A stretch of DNA of 64,000 nucleotides from positions 248,001-312,000 of the forward strand of contig CAWCCX010000008.1 of assembly GCA_963794155.1 (NCBI GenBank). Reading direction: 5' to 3'. Within the stretch, counting starts at the first letter, position 1; each line of letters opens with the position of its first letter. Positions 41,981 through 50,252 of the stretch are shown here, piece by piece. This DNA is from Roseiarcus sp963794155 (GTDB lineage: Bacteria > Pseudomonadota > Alphaproteobacteria > Rhizobiales > Beijerinckiaceae). The position numbers were made by a program, and so were the translations under genes. Under the pieces are notes generated by a model. That model worked only from the letters and a program-made list of their open reading frames with translations. It was not told where the DNA came from and did not search any database.

Positions 41981-43027
41981 CTACAGGGGCTCGGCAAAGG
42001 CGTCCTGGCTCTTGACATTCCCTTCACGAGCCGCGCTCGCCAGAACTGCGCCTGGGGCAGCCCGTTGCATCGGCTTGACGAGGCAGAATTGGCTGACAAG
42101 CGCCATCACGAATCCGATTGTGAAGATGGTTCCGATAACCACTGTCTGCAGCTTCTCGATAGACCAGGGCGAGTCGGGCTGCGTCTCAAGCGACGCAGTA
42201 GGCAAAGCCGACAATAGCGTGACCAAGATTGCAAACGAGAAGCACGCCAATATTCGGTGCGACACGCCCTCGCCGCCGAGCCTACCAATGTCCGGCAAGA
42301 GCGGATCTATCTGCCGGTCGATGTGGTAGATGATGTAAACGCAAATCAGCGCGGGGACCCAACCCCATTTGAAGTCTCTGGAGATCAGGTCGATCCATGA
42401 GTCGTGTGCATGGACGCCCTGACCTAACCTAGTCGCGAGCGCAAGCGACGCGACCGAGACGCAAAGCGCGACCGCAACTATGACAGCATAGGAAGTGGGG
42501 TAAGAGTCCGGTTGCTCGGCGTCATATTTCCACGTTGCAAAGCGCAGCATGAGGGCGGCGGCGATCGGCGCCCCGAACGAGGCGAGCCCGTAATAGACCC
42601 AAGTTGTTGCGACCGCGCCATTTCCCGCGACCGACGAGGCGGCCGCCGCCCCTCCGGTTGTGGGGTGGACGAGATCCCAGACTGTTGCTGACAGCCAGAC
42701 GCCCAGATAGATCGACGCCACGATCGCGAGGAGGAACATCACGATATAGCGCATTGGATTCGCACGGTCCTCATCGGCTGCAATCTTCACGCCGAACTCG
42801 GTGGCGTCGCTGACCACCCCCTTTTTGGTGGCGTTTTTGAACAGTATGAAAAAGGCGGCGAGGCTGCAGTATTTACTGCGAAGGGTCTCAGCCCTGCCGG
42901 CAATAGCGTCAAAGACATCCCGTTCGAAAGCGTCGTCAGGCTTCGGAGCCTGCTTGACTTCGCGTGATTCTGTCGCGCATCGCGCTAAAGTCCGATTCCA
43001 AAGTCCGCCACGAGAACCTCGGCTCAT
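41981..43027 (-). CDS. multi-pass membrane protein, unknown function (second half of a pair)
   Basis: Up to 348 residues from the start at 43027, though the first ~25 residues overlap the preceding gene and may not be real. About six membrane helices are spread over 'YIVMFLLAIVASIYLGVWL', 'TSYAVIVAVALCVSVASLAL' and 'VVIGTIFTIGFVMALV'. The soluble start 'QAPKPDDAFERDVFDAIAGRAETLRSKY' would fit as the middle of a larger protein. It may be the C-terminal half of the gene at 42936, separated by a frameshift. No family recognised. Confidence 0.6.
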   Translation of the reverse strand: MSRGSRGGLWNRTLARCATESREVKQAPKPDDAFERDVFDAIAGRAETLRSKYCSLAAFFILFKNATKKGVVSDATEFGVKIAADEDRANPMRYIVMFLLAIVASIYLGVWLSATVWDLVHPTTGGAAAASSVAGNGAVATTWVYYGLASFGAPIAAALMLRFATWKYDAEQPDSYPTSYAVIVAVALCVSVASLALATRLGQGVHAHDSWIDLISRDFKWGWVPALICVYIIYHIDRQIDPLLPDIGRLGGEGVSHRILACFSFAILVTLLSALPTASLETQPDSPWSIEKLQTVVIGTIFTIGFVMALVSQFCLVKPMQRAAPGAVLASAAREGNVKSQDAFAEPL

Positions 43028-43760
43028 TGAAGAAAGTGTTGTGCGAACCCTCTTCGACGTTGCGCATCAGCCAGAGCCGTACATAACAAAGTTCGGCCCA
43101 TTTGCGATCGACACTGGTCCTGTCCTTCTCGAAATCGCCAATGTCGACATTGTTCTTGGGATCGCTCGCAACCTTTTCGCGCGCCTTTTCCGGCACCGTC
43201 AGATCGTTGAGCGCATCCGCCTTGATCGTGTTCGCGAGCTCGGGAACGGAGACCCAACCCCACACAACTCGACGAAGAATTGAGAAGGGATTCCACTCTT
43301 GTTCTATCCTAAGCAGCGTTACCAGCGCAGCGACGCCAAGGATGACGACCGCCGGAAAGGATATTTGGCCGCCTTTCATGTAGGTCTGAACGAGCTTGTC
43401 TAGCACGGCTGGTTCAAGCGGCGCGAAGAGCGGTGAAAGGTCGAAGTAGAACGCAACTATCAACATATATCCGATTAGACACAATCCGACGTATGTGATC
43501 ATTCCCATCCGATACTGACGTGGCTGAGTCATATAACGTGGTGGTGCAGGTCCGTAGTCCGGTGTGACGATAGGCACGTCGAACGCCGCATGAGCGAAGT
43601 AGCCCGCCATTATCAGCGCTATCAGTAGGAGGAGACCACAAAGCCCATCATAGACAGGAATGGGCAACAACTGTGATGCGGGCTCCTGGGCTTCGGCTGG
43701 AAAACACAGTAACGCTCCAACCGCAAACAACAATAGCGTTCGGAGGAACATATAAAACAT
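42936..43760 (-). CDS. membrane protein, unknown function (first half of a pair)
   Basis: 274 residues from the ATG at 43760, preceded by GGGAGGGCGCC. A signal-like helix is followed by three membrane helices and a soluble C-terminal part, 'EKVASDPKNNVDIGDFEKDRTSVDRKWAELCYVRLWLMRNVEEGSHNTFFNEPRF', that looks like a cytoplasmic helical domain. It ends within the next reading frame with a 92-base overlap. This is unusually long and suggests either a tightly coupled pair or a single gene with a lesion near 42945. Confidence 0.6.
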   Translation of the reverse strand: MFYMFLRTLLLFAVGALLCFPAEAQEPASQLLPIPVYDGLCGLLLLIALIMAGYFAHAAFDVPIVTPDYGPAPPRYMTQPRQYRMGMITYVGLCLIGYMLIVAFYFDLSPLFAPLEPAVLDKLVQTYMKGGQISFPAVVILGVAALVTLLRIEQEWNPFSILRRVVWGWVSVPELANTIKADALNDLTVPEKAREKVASDPKNNVDIGDFEKDRTSVDRKWAELCYVRLWLMRNVEEGSHNTFFNEPRFSWRTLESDFSAMRDRITRSQAGSEA

Positions 43761-44013
43761 GGCGCCCTCCCAAAATGGAGTACGAGCCGGTTCGTCCCTG
43801 GCTTTGCCAGATGCCGCCCGACGCAACAACGAATCAGTAACGGGCTCCGCACTGGTAAGCTGTGACCGCGATCACACTCCGTTTTTTGCGGTGTCCGAGC
43901 CAAAAGGGGCGCGTGGGCGCGCGGGGGGGGGCGCACCGCCAACACTTCCGCAGCGCAAGAAGTACTATGCGCTTGCCATTGCAACTCGGCGCGCTTTGCG
44001 TCACATGGGCCGC

Positions 44014-45579
44014 ATGAATCATGACCTCGTCCTGATTGTCGACTTCGGCTCGCAGGTCACGCAGCTGATCGCCCGGCGGGTGCGCGAGGCCGGGGTCTAT
44101 TGCGAAATCCATCCGTTCTCGAAATCGGCCGAAGCGTTTGCGCGGCTCAAGCCCAAGGCGGTGATCTTCTCCGGCGGCCCGGCGTCGGTTCCGGCGCCGG
44201 GAAGCCCGCGCGCGCCGCCGGAGATCTTCGAGAGCGGAGTTCCCATCCTCGCGATCTGCTACGGCCAGCAAACTCTGTGCGAGCAGCTCGGCGGCAAGGT
44301 CGAGAGCGGGCATGCGGCCGAATTCGGCCGCGCCGAGGTCGAAATCCTCGCTCCCTCGGCCCTGTTCGAAGGCGTCTGGGACCAGGGCGGGCGCTATCCC
44401 GTGTGGATGAGCCACGGCGACCGGGTGACCCGCTTGCCCGAAGGTTTCCGCGTCTATGCGGTGTCGGAGAATGCGCCCTACGCGGTCGCCGCCGACGAGG
44501 CGCGCCGCTACTATACGACCATGTTCCACCCCGAGGTGGTCCATACGCCCGACGGCACGAGGCTCATCGCCAATTTCCTCTTGAAGATCGCCGGCCTCAA
44601 GGGCGACTGGACAATGGCCGCCTTCCGCGCCGAGGAGATCGGCCGCATCCGCGCCCAGGTCGGCAAATCGCGGGTCATCTGCGGCCTCTCGGGCGGGGTC
44701 AATTCGGCAGTCGCCGCGGTCCTGATCCACGAGGCGATCGGCGACCAGCTTACCTGCGTGTTCGTCGATCACGGGCTGTTGCGGCAAGGGGAGGCGGACG
44801 AGGTCGTGAAGCTCTTTCGCGGCCATTTCAACATTCCGCTTGTCCATGTCGACGCGGCCGACGAATTCCTCAAGGCGCTCGAAGGCGTCGATGACCCCGA
44901 GGCGAAACGCAAGACGATCGGCAAGCTGTTCATCGACGCATTCGAGGCCGAAGCGCGCCGCATCGCCAGCGACGGCCGGGGGCCGGTCGCGTATCTGGCT
45001 CAGGGCACGCTCTATCCCGACGTGATCGAGAGCGTCTCGTTTTCCGGCGGGCCGTCGGCGACGATCAAGAGCCACCACAACGTCGGCGGTCTGCCCGAGC
45101 GGATGCGGATGAAGCTCGTCGAACCCTTGCGTGAATTGTTCAAGGACGAGGTCCGCGCCCTCGGCCGCGAACTCGGCCTGCCGGAGGCGTTCGTCGGCCG
45201 CCACCCGTTTCCCGGCCCCGGCCTCGCCGTCCGCTGCCCCGGCCCCGTCACCCGCGAGAAGCTCGACATTCTGCGCCAGGCCGACGCGATCTATCTCGAC
45301 GAGATCCGCAAGGCCGGGCTCTACGACAAGATCTGGCAGGCCTTCGCGGTGCTCTTGCCGGTGCGCACCGTCGGCGTCATGGGCGACGGGCGCACCTACG
45401 ATCACGTCTGCGCTTTGCGCGCGGTGACCTCGGTCGACGGCATGACCGCCGACTTCTATCCGTTCGACATCGCCTTCCTCGGCCGCGCCGCGACCCGGAT
45501 CATCAACGAGGTCAGGGGAGTGAACCGCGTGGTCTACGACGTGACGAGCAAGCCGCCCGGCACGATCGAGTGGGAGTGA
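44014..45579 (+). CDS. guaA: GMP synthase (glutamine-hydrolysing)
   Basis: 521 residues; the ATG at 44014 ('MNHDLVLIVDFGSQ') gives the usual N-terminus, with 44005 as an alternative. The glutamine amidotransferase domain has Cys82 in 'ILAICYGQQTLCEQLGG' and His/Glu in 'MFHPEVVHT'. The ATP-pyrophosphatase domain follows, with 'YLAQGTLYPDVIES' and the C-terminal dimer domain ending 'VYDVTSKPPGTIEWE'. It converts XMP to GMP. The PP-loop reads SGGVNS (Asn about residue 230) instead of the usual SGGVDS. Upstream 43761-44004 contains no gene. Confidence 0.96.
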   Translation: MNHDLVLIVDFGSQVTQLIARRVREAGVYCEIHPFSKSAEAFARLKPKAVIFSGGPASVPAPGSPRAPPEIFESGVPILAICYGQQTLCEQLGGKVESGHAAEFGRAEVEILAPSALFEGVWDQGGRYPVWMSHGDRVTRLPEGFRVYAVSENAPYAVAADEARRYYTTMFHPEVVHTPDGTRLIANFLLKIAGLKGDWTMAAFRAEEIGRIRAQVGKSRVICGLSGGVNSAVAAVLIHEAIGDQLTCVFVDHGLLRQGEADEVVKLFRGHFNIPLVHVDAADEFLKALEGVDDPEAKRKTIGKLFIDAFEAEARRIASDGRGPVAYLAQGTLYPDVIESVSFSGGPSATIKSHHNVGGLPERMRMKLVEPLRELFKDEVRALGRELGLPEAFVGRHPFPGPGLAVRCPGPVTREKLDILRQADAIYLDEIRKAGLYDKIWQAFAVLLPVRTVGVMGDGRTYDHVCALRAVTSVDGMTADFYPFDIAFLGRAATRIINEVRGVNRVVYDVTSKPPGTIEWE

Positions 45580-45582
45580 GCG

Positions 45583-45876
45583 TTACCTCGCCGGCCCGCG
45601 CTTCTCCTGGACGGTGAAGCCCAGCTCTCCGAGCACCTTGACGGCGCCTGCCTTGCCGCCCTCGAAGTCGCCGGAGGCAAGACGCCTGCCGGTGGCGAAC
45701 TCATAAGCTGTGCCCAAGATTGCCTTCGGCGGGTAACGCCGGTCTTCCCAGATGAGTTCATAGGTCGTGGTCGGAGCGAAACCATGCTCCGAGAAGAACC
45801 GCTCCGGCCCAAGCCGGTCGTACTCCCTTATCGCGCGCAGCACGTCGGCGCGAGTTACGCGGTCCCACGCGACCAT
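45583..45876 (-). CDS. ScoMcrA-like N-terminal head domain protein, stand-alone
   Basis: 97 residues: 'DRVTRADVLRAIREYDRLGPERFFSEHGFAPTTTYELIWEDRRYPPKAILGTAYEFATGRRLASGDFEGGKAGAVKVLGELGF'. This matches the head domain found at the start of McrA-type (SRA-HNH) modification-dependent restriction enzymes. Here no SRA or HNH part follows, so it is a solitary domain or the remnant of such a gene. It ends four bases from guaA, in convergent orientation. Confidence 0.7.
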   Translation of the reverse strand: MVAWDRVTRADVLRAIREYDRLGPERFFSEHGFAPTTTYELIWEDRRYPPKAILGTAYEFATGRRLASGDFEGGKAGAVKVLGELGFTVQEKRGPAR

Positions 45877-46102
45877 GTCTTCATTCCTGATCTGCCGATC
45901 ACCGCGGACAGCCTCGCCCGCGAAACACCGGGCGCTCTACGTCCTACTCGATCGGCGCGCCACAATCTGGCGTCTCCCGACGCCTGATTGCAAGCCGGCG
46001 CTTGCTGATTCCGGATCAGCGATCACCTGAACTATTCTGACGAAGGGCCTCGTCCGCCGCCCGTCAGGCGGAGGTGCAAGGGTCGCCTCCAGGGGATCGC
46101 GC

Positions 46103-47743
46103 ATGAACTCGGTCACGACCGCTCTGATCCTGTTGCTTGCCGTCGTGGTGAGCGGGCCGCTCGGCCGCGTCTCGCCGGTCCCCTTGCCGCTGCCGCTGGT
46201 GCAGATTGCGGTTGGGGCCGCGATCGCCGCCGTCGCTGACCTTGGCGTAGAGCTTAGTCCCGAGGTTTTCTTCCTTCTGTTCCTGCCGCCGCTCCTCTTC
46301 CTCGATGGCTGGCGCATCCCCAAGGACGGGCTGTTCCGCGACAAGGGCACGATTCTCGCGCTCGCCTTCGGTCTGGTCGTTTTCACCGTGCTTGGCGTCG
46401 GCCTGTTCGTTCATTGGATGATCCCGGCGATGCCGCTCGCCGTCGCCTTCGCGCTTGCCGCGATCGTCTCTCCGACCGATCCCGTCGCTGTCTCGGCGAT
46501 CGCGGCGCGGACGCCGATCCCGGGCCGCCTCATGCATATTCTCGAAGGCGAATCGCTCCTCAACGACGCATCGGGCCTCGTGTGCATGCGCTTCGCCGTC
46601 GTCGCGGCGCTGACCGGAACGTTTTCGCTGCTCGATGCTTCTTTGACGTTCCTTTGGCTCGCCATCGGCGGCGTTGCGATCGGGGTCGCCGTCACCTGGG
46701 GCATAACTCAGGCCAAGCACTGGGCCTCGCGCCGGTTCGGCGAGGAGGCCGGCTCACAGGTGCTGTTGAGCCTGCTCATCCCCTTCGGCGCCTATCTCCT
46801 GGCCGAGCGCCTTGGCTGCTCGGGCATCCTCGCCGCCGTCGGCGCTGGCGTAACGATGAGCTACGCCGAGCAGACGGGCGGGGCGCGCGCGCTCACCCGG
46901 GTGCGCCGGACGGCGTTCTGGGACACCGTCCAGTTTGGCGCAAACGGCGTCATCTTCGTCCTGCTTGGCGAGCAATTGCCGACAATCGTCGGCGGCGCCG
47001 AGAAGGTCGTGCGCGAGACCGGGCATCAGGATCGTCCGTGGCTCTTGATCTATGTGGTCGCGATCAATACGGCGCTCGCGGCCTTGCGCTTCGTATGGGT
47101 GTGGGTGTCGCTGCGTTTCACCCTCTTGACCGCGAGGCGGCATGGCCAGCCGTCGCCCAGGCCGAGCTGGCGGCTGGTCGCGGCGACCTCGCTTGCCGGC
47201 GTGCGCGGCGCGGTCACGCTGGCCGGCGTGCTCACCCTGCCGCTGGCTTTGAACGACGGGTCGCCGTTCCCGACCCGCGACCTCGCGATCCTGCTTGCCG
47301 CGGGCGCGATCATCGTTTCGTTGATCGCGGCGAGCGTCGGCCTCGCCCCTCTGCTCAAAGGCCTCGAGCTGCCGCCCGAGCCGTCGCACCGGGAGGAGGA
47401 GGACCGGGCGCGGATCCTGGCCGCCGAAGCCGCAATCAAGGCGATCGCGCGGGCGCAGCACGATCTCGCCCAAAGGGATCGCGACGCCGAGCTCTGCGCC
47501 GCTGCGGGCGCGCGGATGATGCAGATCTACCGCCAGCGGATCGAACGCGAGTCGAAAACCGGCGAAGAGGCCGAGCTGGTGCGCAAGATCGAGGACGTCG
47601 AACGTGAGCTCAGGCTCGCCGGCATCCGGGCTGAGCGCGATACGCTCTTCGAACTCGCCCGGGCGCGGATGCTTCCCGACGAGACAGCCCGGAGTTTGGT
47701 GCGCGACCTCGACCTGCTCGAAACCCGCTACGCGGCGACCTAG
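46103..47743 (+). CDS. CPA1-family Na+/H+ antiporter
   Basis: 546 residues with about twelve membrane helices. 'FFLLFLPPLLFLDGWRIPKDGL', 'AIVSPTDPVAVSAI' and 'ILEGESLLNDASGLV' are the ion-binding and cation/proton antiporter signatures. 'TSLAGVRGAVTLAGVLTLP' is the conserved CPA1 helix with the functional Arg. The C-terminal ~130 residues form a soluble helical domain ('RARILAAEAAIKAIARAQHDL'). It exports Na+ or K+ in exchange for H+ across the inner membrane. Confidence 0.93.
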   Translation: MNSVTTALILLLAVVVSGPLGRVSPVPLPLPLVQIAVGAAIAAVADLGVELSPEVFFLLFLPPLLFLDGWRIPKDGLFRDKGTILALAFGLVVFTVLGVGLFVHWMIPAMPLAVAFALAAIVSPTDPVAVSAIAARTPIPGRLMHILEGESLLNDASGLVCMRFAVVAALTGTFSLLDASLTFLWLAIGGVAIGVAVTWGITQAKHWASRRFGEEAGSQVLLSLLIPFGAYLLAERLGCSGILAAVGAGVTMSYAEQTGGARALTRVRRTAFWDTVQFGANGVIFVLLGEQLPTIVGGAEKVVRETGHQDRPWLLIYVVAINTALAALRFVWVWVSLRFTLLTARRHGQPSPRPSWRLVAATSLAGVRGAVTLAGVLTLPLALNDGSPFPTRDLAILLAAGAIIVSLIAASVGLAPLLKGLELPPEPSHREEEDRARILAAEAAIKAIARAQHDLAQRDRDAELCAAAGARMMQIYRQRIERESKTGEEAELVRKIEDVERELRLAGIRAERDTLFELARARMLPDETARSLVRDLDLLETRYAAT

Positions 47744-47774
47744 AGCGCGCTGCGATCAGGTTGGATTATCGCTG

Positions 47775-47863
47775 TCATTGCGAGGAGCGGAGCGACGAAG
47801 CAATCCAGGGATCATAGGGCGCCCTACGTTCCTCTGGATTGCTTCGCTGCGCTCGCAATGACG
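47775..47863. repeat. palindromic intergenic repeat (CATTGCGAG...GCAATCCAG type)
   Basis: TCATTGCGAGGAGCGGAGCG, then ACGAAGCAATCCAG, is an imperfect inverted repeat with CTGGATTGCTTCGCTGCGCT, then CGCAATGACG; in the middle is a small TAGGGCGCCCTA palindrome. This sequence type is widely dispersed in proteobacterial genomes, including Hyphomicrobiales. As RNA it makes a long hairpin and may act as the end of the antiporter transcript. Confidence 0.8.
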
Positions 47864-47892
47864 GGTCTGGGTCGACCTGAAATCATCCTCCT

Positions 47893-48843
47893 CTAGATTG
47901 GCCGCACCCGGCCCGGAACGCCGAGCGGGCATTCCAGGGCGGCGCGGTCCCAGCCGCCGGTTTCGGCCGCGGCCGCATAGGTCGTCGACAGGAAGGCGAG
48001 CAGCAGGGCGTCCGGCTCCGGCGCTTCAGCAACCGTGTCGTATGGCAGGATGAATTCTCCCAGCGTCGGGTCGAAAGCAGCGCCCGGCGCAACCGCCCGG
48101 TCGCGAAAGCCGGCCGGTTCGGGATAGGCGTAGGAATAGAAAGCCGCCCGCGGGAAGGCCTCGTTGCCCGGCCAGAACCCGGCGCTGCTCACCTCGTGCG
48201 AATAGGCTTCGCGCCTAACCGCGTCGGGCAGTCCGGGCACGCCGCCCGGATGGACCGGCGCGCGGCGCCCTGAGAACCGGGTCACCGCGAGATCGAAGCT
48301 GCCCCAGAAGAAGTGGACCGGGCTCGCCTTGCCGAGAAACCCGGTACGGAACAGGTTGAAGACGCGATCCGCCTGCACGAGCGCGCGCCAGAAGCGATGG
48401 GCGGCCGCCGCGTCGTAAGCCGCATGGACCCGATCCTGTGAAAAGCGAATCGGGTTTGGGAGTTCGTTCGGAGTCTCCTTGATCGTCACCGCAATGCCGA
48501 TGCTCTCGAGGAGATCGACGGTCTCGGAAAAGAAATCGGCAACCGACTGCGGACGCAGGGGCAGGGATCGTTCCGCCCCTCGGCTGGTCCGGACTGTGAG
48601 CCGATGGCCGACAAAATCGAACTCGATCTCGAAAATCTCGGCTCCGATCGGGATCGGCGACGTGCCGAGGCCCCGGGCGGTCACATAAAGCGGCGCTTGT
48701 CAGCCGTGATTGAGCCAAGGGGTCAGCGTCAGCCGAATCTTGCCGACGATCTGGGTCCAGAGGTGCAAGGTCGCGAGCGTCTCGCGCCATGCCGGATAGG
48801 TGAGATCGGGCCAAATCGCGGCGGCGTCGTCCATGGCGTTCAT
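47893..48843 (-). pseudogene. DUF5996 family gene with in-frame TGA
   Basis: The start at ATG 48843 gives 'IWPDLTYPAWRETLATLHLWTQIVGKIRLTLTPWLNHG', then TGA (48700-48702), then in the same frame 'QAPLYVTARGLGTSPIPIGAEIFEIEFDFVGH' through to 47893. DUF5996 proteins have Trp-Trp or Trp-His at this place ('NHWW.VPLYVT'), so one TGG has become TGA. Everything else is intact, including 'FFWGSFDLAVTRFSGRRAP' and 'GFWPGNEAFPRAAFYSYAYPEP'. Function of the family is unknown. Confidence 0.82.
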
Positions 48844-48981
48844 CCGGGTCCTGTTGCCCGCGGCGATCGAGGGCCGCTGAAGCTCGCGCAGGGTTGAACT
48901 TGCCGCAACATTTTCCATCATTCAAAGTCGGCCCCAAGTCACCATGGTATTGCTGCTCGACCCCGATCGAGGACTCACCCG

Positions 48982-49242
48982 ATGTCACACAAAAGGCTCA
49001 TCGTCTTTGCGCTGGTTGGGACGCTTTCGTGCCTGGCGCAACAGGTGATTGCCCAGAATTCCTCATCGGTTCATGAAGGTAGTTGGCCGATCGAGAACGG
49101 GGTGAAACACCAGCCGACCCGGGGCGCGGTGGGAGGCGAATTCTCGCGGAGCCAGCAGGAGGAGACGGATCGTTTATACAACGAACTGCTGTCAAACGGC
49201 TTCAGCGACACGCACCACACGGGAAACGCCCGCACGCGCTAG
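48982..49242 (+). CDS. small secreted hypothetical protein
   Basis: 86 residues after GAGGACTCACCCG. A signal peptide 'LIVFALVGTLSCLAQQVIA' is followed by a short polar mature part of about 60 residues without cysteines ('HQPTRGAVGGEFSRSQQEETDRLYNELL'). No family is recognised. Its stop codon overlaps the end of the convergent SDR gene. Confidence 0.6.
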   Translation: MSHKRLIVFALVGTLSCLAQQVIAQNSSSVHEGSWPIENGVKHQPTRGAVGGEFSRSQQEETDRLYNELLSNGFSDTHHTGNARTR

Positions 49243-50015
49243 CGCGAGGCCGCCAGGTCGACCCCGGAAATCTCCCGGCAGATGTCGATGAGCCTGTCCT
49301 GCAAGGCGACGTCGCGAGCCTCGGGGTTCGGCTCGCGCCGCTTCAGGTGATAGAAGTAGCCGCCGGTCGTTCGCGCGGCGGGATCGTCGCTGGTCGCGAG
49401 CCAGGCTTGGGTCAGATGCGCCTGATCGATGTCGTCGGGCGCGCCCGACCCGCCCATCTTGGTCGGGACCCAGCCGGGCGTCAGCGCGTTCGACAAGACA
49501 TTGGGCCAGAGACGCGCGACCGCGAAGGCCAGCAGGACGTCGTACAGCTTGCTCTCCGCGTAAGCGGACGAACCGTCCCAGCGCCGCTTGCGCCACAGGA
49601 TGTCATCGAGATGCGCGCTGGCGCGATCGTGCATGCCCGAGCTCAGATAGACGAGGCGCTTCGGCCTTTCGATCAGCGCGGTGAGGACATAGGGCGCGAG
49701 CGTGTTGATCGCGAACACATGCGGCAAGCCGTCGCTGGTGACGCGATGACTTTCCCGGAAGCCAACAGCGGCGTTGTGAATGACCGCATCGAAGGAGCCG
49801 AGCGCGTTGACTTGCTTGGCGACGTCCTTGGCGGCTGCGATCGTCGCGAGATCGCCGACGACGACGGCTTCAGCCTTGGGCAGGGCCTTCCTGGCGTCCG
49901 CCGCCCGGGCGTCGTAGCGCGCATGCAAGACGGCCCGATGGCCCTGATCGGCGAGAAGCCGGCCAACCATCAGGCCGAGGCCGTCTGCCGAACCCGTAAT
50001 GAAGACGCGCGCCAT
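49239..50015 (-). CDS. short-chain dehydrogenase/reductase
   Basis: 258 residues after GGGAGTAAGGC. NAD(P)-binding 'ITGSADGLGLMVGRLLADQGH' (residues 6-26), 'VIHNAAVG', catalytic Ser in 'LVYLSSGMHD' and 'SAYAESKLYDV', where the YxxxK motif is Tyr-Ala-Glu-Ser-Lys. This branch resembles retinol-dehydrogenase-like SDRs. The substrate is unknown. Confidence 0.88.
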   Translation of the reverse strand: MARVFITGSADGLGLMVGRLLADQGHRAVLHARYDARAADARKALPKAEAVVVGDLATIAAAKDVAKQVNALGSFDAVIHNAAVGFRESHRVTSDGLPHVFAINTLAPYVLTALIERPKRLVYLSSGMHDRASAHLDDILWRKRRWDGSSAYAESKLYDVLLAFAVARLWPNVLSNALTPGWVPTKMGGSGAPDDIDQAHLTQAWLATSDDPAARTTGGYFYHLKRREPNPEARDVALQDRLIDICREISGVDLAASR

Positions 50016-50252
50016 GCCTTACTCCCAACGTTGTGCTTGCCCACAGATATAGGTCGCCTCGCGTCGGCTGGCTTGTCGGGAGGAGATGCGGCGCGAATTG
50101 AGCGGATTGCTCAGCCAAATTGGACACGCCTGCCGCCAGCACGTACCGTTCCACCGTAGTCGATCATGGCCACATGCGGCCGGTTCCTCAGTCACTCGCG
50201 CCGCGCGGTGGTTTTCATGGCTCGAGCAGGCCTGACAGGGAGGAGCGAAACC

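Noticed and set aside
43834..45405. 523-residue minus-strand frame opposite guaA
   Set aside because: Antisense shadow of guaA without motifs.
48700..48702. Selenocysteine or pyrrolysine-like recoding of the TGA in the DUF5996 gene
   Set aside because: Trp, not Cys, is expected at this place and no downstream SECIS-like hairpin was seen.
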